36,828 bases of DNA from Pseudomonadota bacterium. GTDB taxonomy: Bacteria > Pseudomonadota > Alphaproteobacteria > UBA9655. How positions within the stretch are numbered: position 1 is the stretch's first letter; each line of letters begins with the position of its first letter. The notes below the pieces were generated by a model that was not told the origin of the DNA, did not search any database, and worked only from the letters and a program-made list of their open reading frames with translations. Shown here in pieces: positions 28,424 to 36,828 of the stretch. Where the stretch lies: assembly GCA_016185255.1 (NCBI GenBank), contig JACPNY010000017.1, positions 1-36,828 of the forward strand. Reading direction: 5' to 3'. The position numbers and the translations under genes were made by a program.

Positions 28424-29584
28424 ATGCCCCAGATCCCTCCTCCCCTCGGCATCGATTCTCTTTTAAAAAACGAGACTCTTTTGAAGTCTCTTTCAAAGAA
28501 AAACGTTGGCCTTATCACAAACCAGAGTTCTCTGACACAAGACTATATTCCCTCAGCTTATGCCCTGCGTAAAAAGCTGGGGGCTGCCTTAAAATGCATT
28601 TTTGTCCCCGAACATGGATGGAGCGGTTTAATCGGAGAAGGGATAGGGATAACTGATGGGTTTGATCCTCATTTAGAGCTTCCCATCCTGAGCTTGTATG
28701 GAAAGAATAAGAAATTTGTCCCCTTCATCATCGACAACACCATTGATGTTATTCTTATTGATCTCCAAGACATAGGACTGCGTTGCTATACCTACATTGC
28801 AACCTGTGCAAAGTTTTTAGAAGCGTGTGCAGAATTGCCCCTCGAAATCATTGTGTGTGACCGCCCTAATCCTCTTGGTTCTCAGCAAAAAGGCCCTCTT
28901 TTAGACCCTGACTTTCGCTCTCTTCTAGCTTATCTTGATGTCCCTTTTCAACATGGGCAAACCATTGGACAGCTTCTCTCCGCCTTCAACCAAACCATGG
29001 GAAAGCCACTCCCCCTGACGGTTCTGCCTTGCCAACCCGTTCATCATCCTTATCACTATCCATGGACACCGCCATCGCCCAACCTCCCCTCATGGGAGTC
29101 TGTTCTTCTGTACCCTGCCCTGGTTCTCTTGGAAGGGATCAATGTGTCAGAAGGGCGCGGAACCACCCTCCCCTTTACCTCTATCGGTGCCCCTGGCCTT
29201 GATCATTATCGACTGGTGGATTTTCTAAATGTCACACAAAGCAGTGTCCGCGCGCGACCCATTACCTTTACGCCTCAAAGCGGCAAACTAAAGAATATAG
29301 AGTGCCAAGGAGCCCACCTTTTGGTGCAGGATCCGTCTTCTCTCAACGCCTTATCTTTAGGCATCAACATTCTTCGCTTTTTAAAAGAAAATTACGCCTC
29401 TTTTAGTTGGGAAAAAATGTCTTCATCGTCTGCCTCCCTCCAGGGAAAAGAGAGATATTTTATCGACTATTTGCTGGGGACAGCCTCCGTTCGCGAAAGT
29501 ATCGACCAAGGAGTTATTCCTCTTGCTTTCCCCCCTCCTCTTGACACCAAAGGACATGACTTGCTACAGCATATATCAGTTTAA
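28424..29584 (+). CDS. DUF1343 protein (NamZ-like exo-beta-N-acetylmuramidase family)
   Basis: NVGLITNQSSL, FVPEHGW, IDVILIDLQDIGLRCYTYIAT, CDRPNPLG, LLYPALVLLEGINVSEGRGTTLPF. Start placed at 28424; upstream residues of the called ORF look non-coding. Confidence 0.86.
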   Translation: MPQIPPPLGIDSLLKNETLLKSLSKKNVGLITNQSSLTQDYIPSAYALRKKLGAALKCIFVPEHGWSGLIGEGIGITDGFDPHLELPILSLYGKNKKFVPFIIDNTIDVILIDLQDIGLRCYTYIATCAKFLEACAELPLEIIVCDRPNPLGSQQKGPLLDPDFRSLLAYLDVPFQHGQTIGQLLSAFNQTMGKPLPLTVLPCQPVHHPYHYPWTPPSPNLPSWESVLLYPALVLLEGINVSEGRGTTLPFTSIGAPGLDHYRLVDFLNVTQSSVRARPITFTPQSGKLKNIECQGAHLLVQDPSSLNALSLGINILRFLKENYASFSWEKMSSSSASLQGKERYFIDYLLGTASVRESIDQGVIPLAFPPPLDTKGHDLLQHISV

Positions 29585-29598
29585 AAAGGAGAGTTTTC

Positions 29599-30726
29599 AT
29601 GCTGATTGGTGTTCCTAAGGAAATTAAAGACAATGAATTTCGCGTAGGGCTTGTTCCTTCGTCTGTTCGTGAACTCATTCATCACGGTCATCCCGTTATC
29701 GTAGAAACCAATGCAGGCACAGGAATTGGAGCAAGCGATGACGACTACAAAGCTGCCGGTGCTTCTATTGCAGCCACTCCAAAAGATGTTTTTTCTTCTT
29801 CAGACATGATTGTTAAGGTGAAAGAACTCCAATCCAATGAGTCTAAACTCTTGCGCCCCGGTCAAATTCTTTTTGCCTACCTTCATCTTGCCGCTGATCC
29901 TATACAAACCAAAGACTTGCTCAAGTCCGAATGTATAGGGATCGCGTACGAAACCGTAACTTCTCCAAGAGGTGGACTTCCTCTTTTGATGCCCATGAGT
30001 GATGTGGCGGGACGGATGTCTATTCAAGTCGGCGCCCATTGTCTTGAAAAGGAAAAAGGGGGATCCGGTATTTTGCTCAGTGGTGTTCCTGGTGTAAAAC
30101 CTGGGAAAGTAACGATCCTTGGCGGAGGAGTTGCAGGAACAAGTGCAGCTCGTATGGCAATTGGCCTGGGTGCAAACGTCACAATTTTTGATAAATCTCT
30201 CCCTCGGTTAACTGAGCTGGATATGCTTTTTGGAAAGAATCTCTCAACCCTTTATCCCACAACTGAAGCCATTGAACGCGAAGTCATCGATTCTGATCTT
30301 GTGATTGGAGCCGTTCTGGTTCCAGGAGCTACAGCGCCAAAGCTCGTCTCTGAAGCGCTTGTGAAAAAAATGCGCAAAGGATCTGTTCTGGTGGACATCG
30401 CTATTGACCAAGGAGGCTGTTTTGAAACAAGCCATCCCACTACCTTCACTCATCCTACCTATATTGAACATGGGATCGTTCATTATTGCGTAACCAATAT
30501 GCCCGGCGGTGTAGCCCGCACATCTACCTTTGCCTTAAATAATGCTACCTTGCCATTTGTCATTGACTTGGCGACCAAAGGTTACAAAAAAGCCCTTCTT
30601 GATGATCCTTACATGATGGAAGGCCTCAACATCTATAAAGGGCATGTGACTTATGAAGCTGTTGCTCGTGATTTAGGATATACTTACGCGGATCCCAGGG
30701 TTCTTTTAAGAAATCAAGCAGCTTAG
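29599..30726 (+). CDS. ald: Alanine dehydrogenase
   Basis: MLIGVPKEIKDNEFRVGLVP; VKVKELQ; TILGGGVAGTSAARMAIGLGANVTIFD; VDIAIDQGGCFET. Confidence 0.96.
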   Translation: MLIGVPKEIKDNEFRVGLVPSSVRELIHHGHPVIVETNAGTGIGASDDDYKAAGASIAATPKDVFSSSDMIVKVKELQSNESKLLRPGQILFAYLHLAADPIQTKDLLKSECIGIAYETVTSPRGGLPLLMPMSDVAGRMSIQVGAHCLEKEKGGSGILLSGVPGVKPGKVTILGGGVAGTSAARMAIGLGANVTIFDKSLPRLTELDMLFGKNLSTLYPTTEAIEREVIDSDLVIGAVLVPGATAPKLVSEALVKKMRKGSVLVDIAIDQGGCFETSHPTTFTHPTYIEHGIVHYCVTNMPGGVARTSTFALNNATLPFVIDLATKGYKKALLDDPYMMEGLNIYKGHVTYEAVARDLGYTYADPRVLLRNQAA

Positions 30727-30803
30727 GCAAAGTAAATATCTAATGATCTAGAGGAGGAATCTCAAATTTCCTCCTTGACTTAACGCCCTTTAATGCCAAT
30801 ATA

Positions 30804-30826
30804 TAATTAAGAATGGTTCTTAATTA
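30804..30826. promoter_or_regulatory. Perfect palindrome TAATTAAGAA-TGG-TTCTTAATTA; candidate Fur-family (Zur/Mur) operator
   Basis: 10-bp perfect arms, 3-nt spacer, upstream of a Zn/Mn ABC transporter operon; regulator identity is inferred. Confidence 0.55.
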
Positions 30827-30843
30827 CAAACGATGGTGAAAAA

Positions 30844-30948
30844 ATGCACGCATATAAAAATCCCCTTCTTCAAGGTGCTTTTTATCGAACGGGGATAATG
30901 TTTGGTGTTTTGATGGGGTTGTGGGCAGGCGTTTTCTGGGCTCTTTAA
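30844..30948 (+). CDS. Small hydrophobic peptide, 34 aa (MHAYKNPLLQGAFYRTGIMFGVLMGLWAGVFWAL)
   Basis: ATG..TAA read directly; single transmembrane-like helix; stop 6 nt before the next ATG. Confidence 0.5.
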   Translation: MHAYKNPLLQGAFYRTGIMFGVLMGLWAGVFWAL

Positions 30949-30954
30949 CAGAGT

Positions 30955-31755
30955 ATGGAACCCGCCATCTCATCCTTTTGGGGTCGCCTTACGAAAAAAC
31001 ATCCAACAATTCGTTGTCATCCTCAAGGCCCTATTTCTATCGATATTCAAAACCTCTCTGTACAATACCCTAATAATCCCGTTATTTCAGGCCTTACATG
31101 CCATTTTGAAACCCCCTCTCTCTGGGCGATTGCGGGGCCAAATGGAGCGGGAAAAAGCACGCTTTTAAAAACACTTCTCGGCCTTCAAAAATTTAAGGGG
31201 GGCAAGATTAATTTTCACGGTCTCTGTCCTTGCGATGTGGCCTATCTCACCCAGCAAAATCAACTGGATCGCAGGTTCCCCTTAACGGTGGGAGATACCA
31301 TTGCCATGGGGCTTTTCCGGGAGGTAGGAATCTTCCGTAGGTATACAAAAGAACAACGAGACAAGATGCAAGACGCCCTTGAACAAGTGGGACTCGCCTC
31401 TTTTTCCAGAACTCCCCTACAAGCCCTTTCGGGCGGTCAATTTCAACGCGTTCTTTTTGCACGCCTGATCCTTCAAGATGCGCCCGTCATTTTTCTGGAT
31501 GAACCCTTTACAGGAGTAGATGGGCGAACCATCGACGACTTAATGGCCCTTTTGCACCGCTGGGTTAAGGAGGGACGGCTTGTTCTCGCGGTCCTTCATG
31601 ATTTAGACCTTACCCAAGAACACTTTCCGAACACCCTTCTCCTAGCGCGCCATTTTTATAAAGCGGGGCTAACAGAAGATGTCTTAACAAAAGAAAATAT
31701 GCGGGATGCCGTTGCGGCCTCACGCCACTGGGAGGCTGCTGAGGGAACCCCATGA
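30955..31755 (+). CDS. znuC: Zn/Mn ABC transporter ATP-binding protein (ZnuC-like)
   Basis: AIAGPNGAGKSTLLKTLLGLQKFKGG, LSGGQFQRVLFARLILQDAPVIFLDEPFTGVD; followed by permease and binding protein. Confidence 0.9.
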   Translation: MEPAISSFWGRLTKKHPTIRCHPQGPISIDIQNLSVQYPNNPVISGLTCHFETPSLWAIAGPNGAGKSTLLKTLLGLQKFKGGKINFHGLCPCDVAYLTQQNQLDRRFPLTVGDTIAMGLFREVGIFRRYTKEQRDKMQDALEQVGLASFSRTPLQALSGGQFQRVLFARLILQDAPVIFLDEPFTGVDGRTIDDLMALLHRWVKEGRLVLAVLHDLDLTQEHFPNTLLLARHFYKAGLTEDVLTKENMRDAVAASRHWEAAEGTP

Positions 31756-32603
31756 TTGATCTCTTTTTCTCACCCTTTCTAGACTATATCTTTTTAAGGC
31801 GCGCCCTTATGGCCTGCTTGGCCCTTGCTTTAGGCTGCGGACCTGTGGGGGTCTTACTCGTCTTACGGCGCATGAGCTTAATGGGAGATGCCTTGGCTCA
31901 CGCGCTCTTGCCGGGCGCTGCCTTAGGCTTTTTAATAGGTGGACTTTCCCTACCCGCCATGGGATTAGGGGGATTTCTTGTGGGCTTTTTGGTGGCTCTT
32001 TTAGCAGGCGCCATTTCTCGCTTTACGATCTTGAATGAGGACGCCAGCTTTGCAGGGTTTTATCTTATTTCCTTAGCGATTGGGGTATTGATTGTCTCGA
32101 CCCAAGGGAACCAGGTAGACCTAATGCACATCTTGTTTGGAACCATTCTTGCTGTTGATAGTATGTCCCTTCTTATTGTGACAAGCATTACGACCTTCAC
32201 TCTTTTTGTATTGGCGTTAATTTATCGACCTCTTTTAATTGAATGCTTCGACCCAGGATTTTTGCGCGTCATTGGAGGACGCGGCAGCCTTTACCATTCT
32301 CTTTTTCTGATTCTTGTGGCTCTTAACCTTGTGGCCGCTTTTCAAGCTTTAGGAACTTTGATGGCTTTGGGGATGATGATGTTACCTGCCGTTTCCTCTC
32401 GCCTTTGGGCGCGTCACGTGTGGTCTCTCTTTCTGCTCTCTAGCTTTTTTGCGGTTATTTCTGGCTATTTTGGCCTTCTTTTGTCTTATCATCTCGAGTG
32501 GCCCTCAGGCCCTTCCATAATTTTAGTAGCAGGCGTCATTTATGGCGTGTCTCTCCTCATTGCTCCTTTCGGCACACTTAAACAACAACAAGGCATGGCC
32601 TGA
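31752..32603 (+). CDS. znuB: Zn/Mn ABC transporter permease (ZnuB-like)
   Basis: GPVGVLLVLRRMSLMGDALAHALLPGAALGFLIGG; LGTLMALGMMMLPAVSSRLWA. Confidence 0.92.
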   Translation: MIDLFFSPFLDYIFLRRALMACLALALGCGPVGVLLVLRRMSLMGDALAHALLPGAALGFLIGGLSLPAMGLGGFLVGFLVALLAGAISRFTILNEDASFAGFYLISLAIGVLIVSTQGNQVDLMHILFGTILAVDSMSLLIVTSITTFTLFVLALIYRPLLIECFDPGFLRVIGGRGSLYHSLFLILVALNLVAAFQALGTLMALGMMMLPAVSSRLWARHVWSLFLLSSFFAVISGYFGLLLSYHLEWPSGPSIILVAGVIYGVSLLIAPFGTLKQQQGMA

Positions 32604-33469
32604 TGCGTGTTTTTCTTTGCTTGCTCCTTCTCTCTACCCCTTCTTTCGCAAAACCTCTAGTGATCGCAAGCTTCAGTATCTTAGGAGATATGGTGCATGA
32701 AATTGGCCAAGATAAAATCGATGTTAAGACGCTCGTCGGCCCCAATCAAGATTGTCACATCTTTGAACCTCGGCCTCAAGATGCAAAAGAGCTAGAGCGT
32801 GCAAACCTTGTTGTCGTTAATGGCCTTGGGTTTGAAGGATGGATTGATCGCCTTGTTGATGCCTCGGGATTTAAAGGGACTATTCTTGTGGCGACGACAG
32901 GAGTCCGTCCTTTAAGAAGTACGTTGCAAGGGCACACCTTTATTGATCCACATGCATGGCATAGTTTAAAAAATGCGGCAATTTATGTGGACAATATTGT
33001 CAATGGATTGTCGACGTTGATACCTGAAGAAGCTGCATTCTTCAAAGCGCAGGGAACCGCCTATAAACAATCTATTAAGGCTCTTGAAAAAGACGTTTCT
33101 CAAAAGCTTGCTTCTATTCCTGTAGAGAAGCGAAAAGTTATGACAGGACATGCAGCCTTTGGGTATTTAGGACGAGAATTCGATATTACATTTTGTTCTC
33201 CTGTGGGGATGAGCACTGAAGCAGAACCTTCGGCTAAAACCGTTGCGGCTCTTATCCAGAAGGTGAGGGCAGAAAATATCCAGGCGGTTTTTATTGAGAA
33301 TATCTCTAACCCTCGTCTTATCGAACAAATTGCCCAGGAAACAGAAACCCACGTTGGAGGCATTTTGTATTCTGACGCCCTTTCTCCTCCTGGAACAGAA
33401 GCTGACACTTATTTAAAAATGATGAAGTTTAATCTTTCTTCTCTCATTAAAGGGATGAGCGGAAGTTAA
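32603..33469 (+). CDS. Zn/Mn ABC transporter substrate-binding protein (ZnuA/MntA-type)
   Basis: Signal peptide; VASFSILGDMVHEIGQDKIDVKTLVGPNQDCHIFEPRPQDAKEL; DPHAWHSLKNAAIYVDNI; TGHAAFGYL. Confidence 0.92.
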   Translation: MRVFLCLLLLSTPSFAKPLVIASFSILGDMVHEIGQDKIDVKTLVGPNQDCHIFEPRPQDAKELERANLVVVNGLGFEGWIDRLVDASGFKGTILVATTGVRPLRSTLQGHTFIDPHAWHSLKNAAIYVDNIVNGLSTLIPEEAAFFKAQGTAYKQSIKALEKDVSQKLASIPVEKRKVMTGHAAFGYLGREFDITFCSPVGMSTEAEPSAKTVAALIQKVRAENIQAVFIENISNPRLIEQIAQETETHVGGILYSDALSPPGTEADTYLKMMKFNLSSLIKGMSGS

Positions 33470-33725
33470 CAATAAGGAATTTTTTCTTGACATCTCTTAA
33501 TCAATGCTTTCAACTAGGAAATACTCTAACCCTCTTTAGGAGAGATTTTTTTGAGTTTTATTGTCCCTCTTTCTTCATCTAAGATTGCGTCTCTGAATAA
33601 GCGCGGCTAAGCTGCGCACCCTTGTCTTTTTCCCTTTTTTCTTTTGTCCGGCCTTTAACAACTTTAAGAAAGTTGCTTATGCGCCATTTATACGGTAAAT
33701 ACAGGTATTATTTTTGGAGAGTACT

Positions 33726-35042
33726 ATGACGACAGGTCAAGTAAATGATAAAGTTGGTCTTTGGCCTATGGTTTCCTTGGTAACAGGGAATTTGGTTGGC
33801 TCAGGCGTTTATTTATTACCCGCAACCCTTGCGATGTATGGAAGCATCAGTCTTTTTGGATGGATCATCACCTCTATCGGGGCTATTTTGCTGTCTTTAG
33901 TTTTTGCGCAGCTTAGTGCGCGCATCCCCAAAACAGGGGGCCCTTATCTTTATGCGCGTGAAGCTTTTGGAGACACAGTGGGGTACTACGTGTGTTGGGG
34001 ATATTGGATGTTATCGTGGATTAGCAATCCCACCCTTGCCATCGCAGCTGTGGGGTATATTTCTGTGCTTTCTGGAGGACTCAGTCCGTGGACACATTTT
34101 ATCTTAGAATTTCTCATTCTATCTGGGTTTACGATGTTTAACCTTCTGGGGCTAAAAATAACAGGACGCACTGAACTTTTCATTACAACGCTTAAAATTC
34201 TTCCCCTCCTTCTTGTTCCTCTTATTGGGATTTTCTTTATAAATACTGATAATTTTTCTCACATCAACACCTCTGGGCTCCCCTTTGGGACCGCCCTTAA
34301 CACGGTCGCCTTTTTAACCCTCTGGGGATTTGTGGGACTTGAAACGGGCACTGTCCCTGCGGGTCAGGTTTATAACGCCTCAAAAACGGTTCCGCGCGCG
34401 ACAGTTATTGGCACAACCATTGCAGCCCTTGTGTACCTTATAGGAACGGTTGTTGTGATGGGTGTTGTGCCCCCGCAAGAGCTTATTGTCTCGAAGGCTC
34501 CTTATGCAGATGCTGCGAATGCGATTTTTGGAGGCAACTGGGGAACTCCCGTGGCTCTTGCTGCTATTGTGACGTGTTTAGGGAGTCTTAACGGTTGGCT
34601 CATTGTGGTTGGACGTATTCCTTATGGAGCGGCGCACGATGGCCTGTTTCCTGAGATTTTTAAAAAAAGAACACGCCATGGAACACCCTATTGGGGGGTT
34701 TTGATCTCTTCTCTATGTACCGTGCCTTTCTTATTCATGTCCTTACAAAGCACTTTACTTGAGCAATTTCAGTTTATCGTAGAGATTGCGGTGACTTTAA
34801 TTTTGCTTGTGTATGCTATTTCGGTTCTTGCTTACTTTAAACTCCTCTGGAGAGAAAAAGGGTTCACCGCGATGCAGCTCGCCATAGGCCTAGGAGCTCT
34901 CCTATTTTCCTTATGGGCCCTTTGGGCCGTCAGCTTAAAAATGATAGGATTTTCTTTAATCCTTCTCCTTTTTGGTGTTCCCATGCATCTGTGGATAAGA
35001 AGGAAGAAAAGGATCCATGGGCCTTCCCCTACTTTCTCTTGA
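33726..35042 (+). CDS. APC-superfamily amino acid permease (AdiC/PotE-like)
   Basis: VSLVTGNLVGSGVYLLPATLA, IPKTGGPYLYAREAFGDTVGYYVCWGYWMLSW; 12-TM-like hydrophobicity. Start could also be 33714. Confidence 0.9.
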   Translation: MTTGQVNDKVGLWPMVSLVTGNLVGSGVYLLPATLAMYGSISLFGWIITSIGAILLSLVFAQLSARIPKTGGPYLYAREAFGDTVGYYVCWGYWMLSWISNPTLAIAAVGYISVLSGGLSPWTHFILEFLILSGFTMFNLLGLKITGRTELFITTLKILPLLLVPLIGIFFINTDNFSHINTSGLPFGTALNTVAFLTLWGFVGLETGTVPAGQVYNASKTVPRATVIGTTIAALVYLIGTVVVMGVVPPQELIVSKAPYADAANAIFGGNWGTPVALAAIVTCLGSLNGWLIVVGRIPYGAAHDGLFPEIFKKRTRHGTPYWGVLISSLCTVPFLFMSLQSTLLEQFQFIVEIAVTLILLVYAISVLAYFKLLWREKGFTAMQLAIGLGALLFSLWALWAVSLKMIGFSLILLLFGVPMHLWIRRKKRIHGPSPTFS

Positions 35043-35085
35043 GATTCTTTGGAATTCGGAATAAAAGTTAAGACGAGATAACAAA

Positions 35086-35235
35086 ATGGAGAACACAATG
35101 ACGTTGGTACGCGCTTTATGGGGAATGATGGCACTTTTAGTCTTGGCAGGCTTGCTTGTCCTGTCCATGTGGGGTATTCCAGCTCCCTCCACCCATATTG
35201 AAAAAATTATTCCGAATGACAAACTTCCTTCATAA
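35086..35235 (+). CDS. Small single-TM protein, 49 aa (MENTMTLVRALWGMMALLVLAGLLVLSMWGIPAPSTHIEKIIPNDKLPS)
   Basis: Uncalled in the track; TM helix then IPAPSTHIEKIIPNDKLPS, similar in form to small alphaproteobacterial proteins ending PAP..VEK.IPD..FP; overlaps the next start by 20 nt. Confidence 0.65.
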   Translation: MENTMTLVRALWGMMALLVLAGLLVLSMWGIPAPSTHIEKIIPNDKLPS

Positions 35236-36790
35236 GATCTGTTTCTGGGGGGTGCTTTGCACATTCCTAAAAGGAGGATGCGCTACAGCTCAACCCATTC
35301 AGCTTATCCCTCAAAAGTCGCAAACGCCTCAGGTAACGGAAGAAATTATGACCTCTCCCCTCCTCCCTCCTCTTGCAGAAGCTGAAGAGGAAGATGGAGG
35401 CTTCTGGGAAGGAACACCTCCCTCTATCATTGAAACTTATTTTTCAAAAATTCCTATTCACCTTACATCTCCCACCCTTCGAGCGTTACGTACTGAGGTC
35501 TTAAAGGAAAAATATCCGGCTCTTGCTCAAAACTCTTCTTATGAAAAAGAACGGCTCTCTCTTTTTAAAGAAACGGGTCAACTTGATGCCGCAAGAGAAT
35601 TACTTTTAGAAACATCGCTTCCTAACAAGGAGGCCTTACTTCTTGACCTCCAATGGCAAGGAGGAGAGGCAAAGAAGGCATGTGAAAAAATTTCAAACCT
35701 TATTCGCTCATCTTCTAATCGTGAATGGAAAGAACAAAACATTTATTGTCTCTACGCAACGGGAGAAGAGGAACGAGGAAAGATAGCCCTTGAACTTTTA
35801 AGCGAATCAAACTCTGAAAATATTTCCCTTTTAAAGGCTCTTTTTGATCCCTCATCTCCTCCGCCTTTCGACCCATCCTTCTCAAAATCTCCTTTTCTCC
35901 TAACGGTGTGGAGCGAAACTGGCCAAGAGATCCCTGAAGATGATTTAAACAACCTTTCTCCCGCCTCCCTCGTCCTTCTTACAAAATTAGAAAAAATACC
36001 TCAAAAAACGCGCCTCCTCGCCGCTCAAAAAGCTTTTACTGCAGGAAGCTTAGAGGAAGATGATTTTTCAAGGTTTATTGAAAGTGCCCCTGCTGATAGT
36101 CTTTTGGGAAAATTCGCCGCCGCCCTCAAAACACAAACAACAGAAGACCTCCTTCCCTTGTTTGAGGAAGCCGCTCAAGACCATCTTTTAAGTTTTATTG
36201 CAAAAGTCTTTAAAGCTGATCTCCTTAAGATAGAACCCTCCTTAGAGACCCTTCCCTTAGCTCCTTATCTTATTCATGCCTTTTTAGAAGATGCTGCAAA
36301 AGATCGCATAAAAAAATGGGGAGCCTTTTATATGCGTGAAGCGCCTGATGAAGCCATTGCTGTTTTACCCCTTCTTCGCCTGTCTCTTCCCAACATAAAA
36401 TGGACAGAGGACCACCTTCAAGCCTGGCAAGCCTACCAAAAGCGCCTCAATCCCTCAGAAGCCACCCAGCACTCCTATGCCCTCCGACGTCTTTTCGAAG
36501 CCTTGGGAGAATCCTCTGGCTCTCCCATGACAGGAGAACCCTCCCCTCTTTCCTGGCGCCAAGAAAAGAGCCTTTTTGAAGGGGAGTCTTTGGATCTTTT
36601 AGACGCCGCTGTCAAAAGCCACCGACAAGGCGAAATTTTCCTTCTCACTCTGAACCTCATCGGTGAAACGCCGTTAAAAGATGTTTCTCCGGACAAAATG
36701 GCGCGCCTTTTAGAGGCTCTCAAAAAAGCAGGATATGATGAAAAGGCACGCTCTCTTGCCCTCGATTTTCTTTTAGCTAAGGGAATTTAA
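35216..36790 (+). CDS. Hypothetical exported protein (helical-repeat-like)
   Basis: Long ORF with signal-like N-terminus MTNFLHKICFWGVLCTFLKGGCATAQP; start reassigned from 35156. Confidence 0.65.
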   Translation: MTNFLHKICFWGVLCTFLKGGCATAQPIQLIPQKSQTPQVTEEIMTSPLLPPLAEAEEEDGGFWEGTPPSIIETYFSKIPIHLTSPTLRALRTEVLKEKYPALAQNSSYEKERLSLFKETGQLDAARELLLETSLPNKEALLLDLQWQGGEAKKACEKISNLIRSSSNREWKEQNIYCLYATGEEERGKIALELLSESNSENISLLKALFDPSSPPPFDPSFSKSPFLLTVWSETGQEIPEDDLNNLSPASLVLLTKLEKIPQKTRLLAAQKAFTAGSLEEDDFSRFIESAPADSLLGKFAAALKTQTTEDLLPLFEEAAQDHLLSFIAKVFKADLLKIEPSLETLPLAPYLIHAFLEDAAKDRIKKWGAFYMREAPDEAIAVLPLLRLSLPNIKWTEDHLQAWQAYQKRLNPSEATQHSYALRRLFEALGESSGSPMTGEPSPLSWRQEKSLFEGESLDLLDAAVKSHRQGEIFLLTLNLIGETPLKDVSPDKMARLLEALKKAGYDEKARSLALDFLLAKGI

Positions 36791-36828
36791 GGCAGGCAGC
36801 CCGGAGTCAAAGGACCTATACACGTACC

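Overview
The window looks like a chromosomal segment of an alphaproteobacterium, possibly a host-associated lineage (inferred from gene content and decaying genes, not tested). Most of it is housekeeping: dnaG-rpoD, sdhCDAB, potFGHI-type polyamine ABC transporter, hemB, a peroxiredoxin, hfq-hflX, def, terC-bolA, a CNNM/CorC-like protein, a DUF1343/NamZ-like protein with alanine dehydrogenase, a Zn/Mn ABC transporter, an APC permease, and three tRNAs (Lys-CTT partial, Tyr-GTA, Asp-GTC). The strongest unusual signals are: (1) two short, perfect, out-of-frame tandem duplications about 5 kb apart, 22 bp in the PotC/PotI-like permease and 34 bp in a Rap1a/Tai-like secreted protein; removing one copy restores a continuous family-like protein in each case. 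(2) An XRE-HTH/response-regulator receiver fusion next to that Rap1a-like gene and a convergent soluble PAS histidine kinase, which may form an atypical two-component locus. (3) A predicted exported SAM-methyltransferase-like protein. (4) A perfect 10-3-10 palindrome and an uncalled 34-aa membrane peptide ahead of the Zn/Mn transporter genes. (5) A terminator-like hairpin inside the 5' end of hflX. (6) A family of palindromic repeats with shared TGTCAT...ATGACA ends, including a composite 162-bp copy. No CRISPR array, IS transposase, prophage block or obvious defence island was seen.
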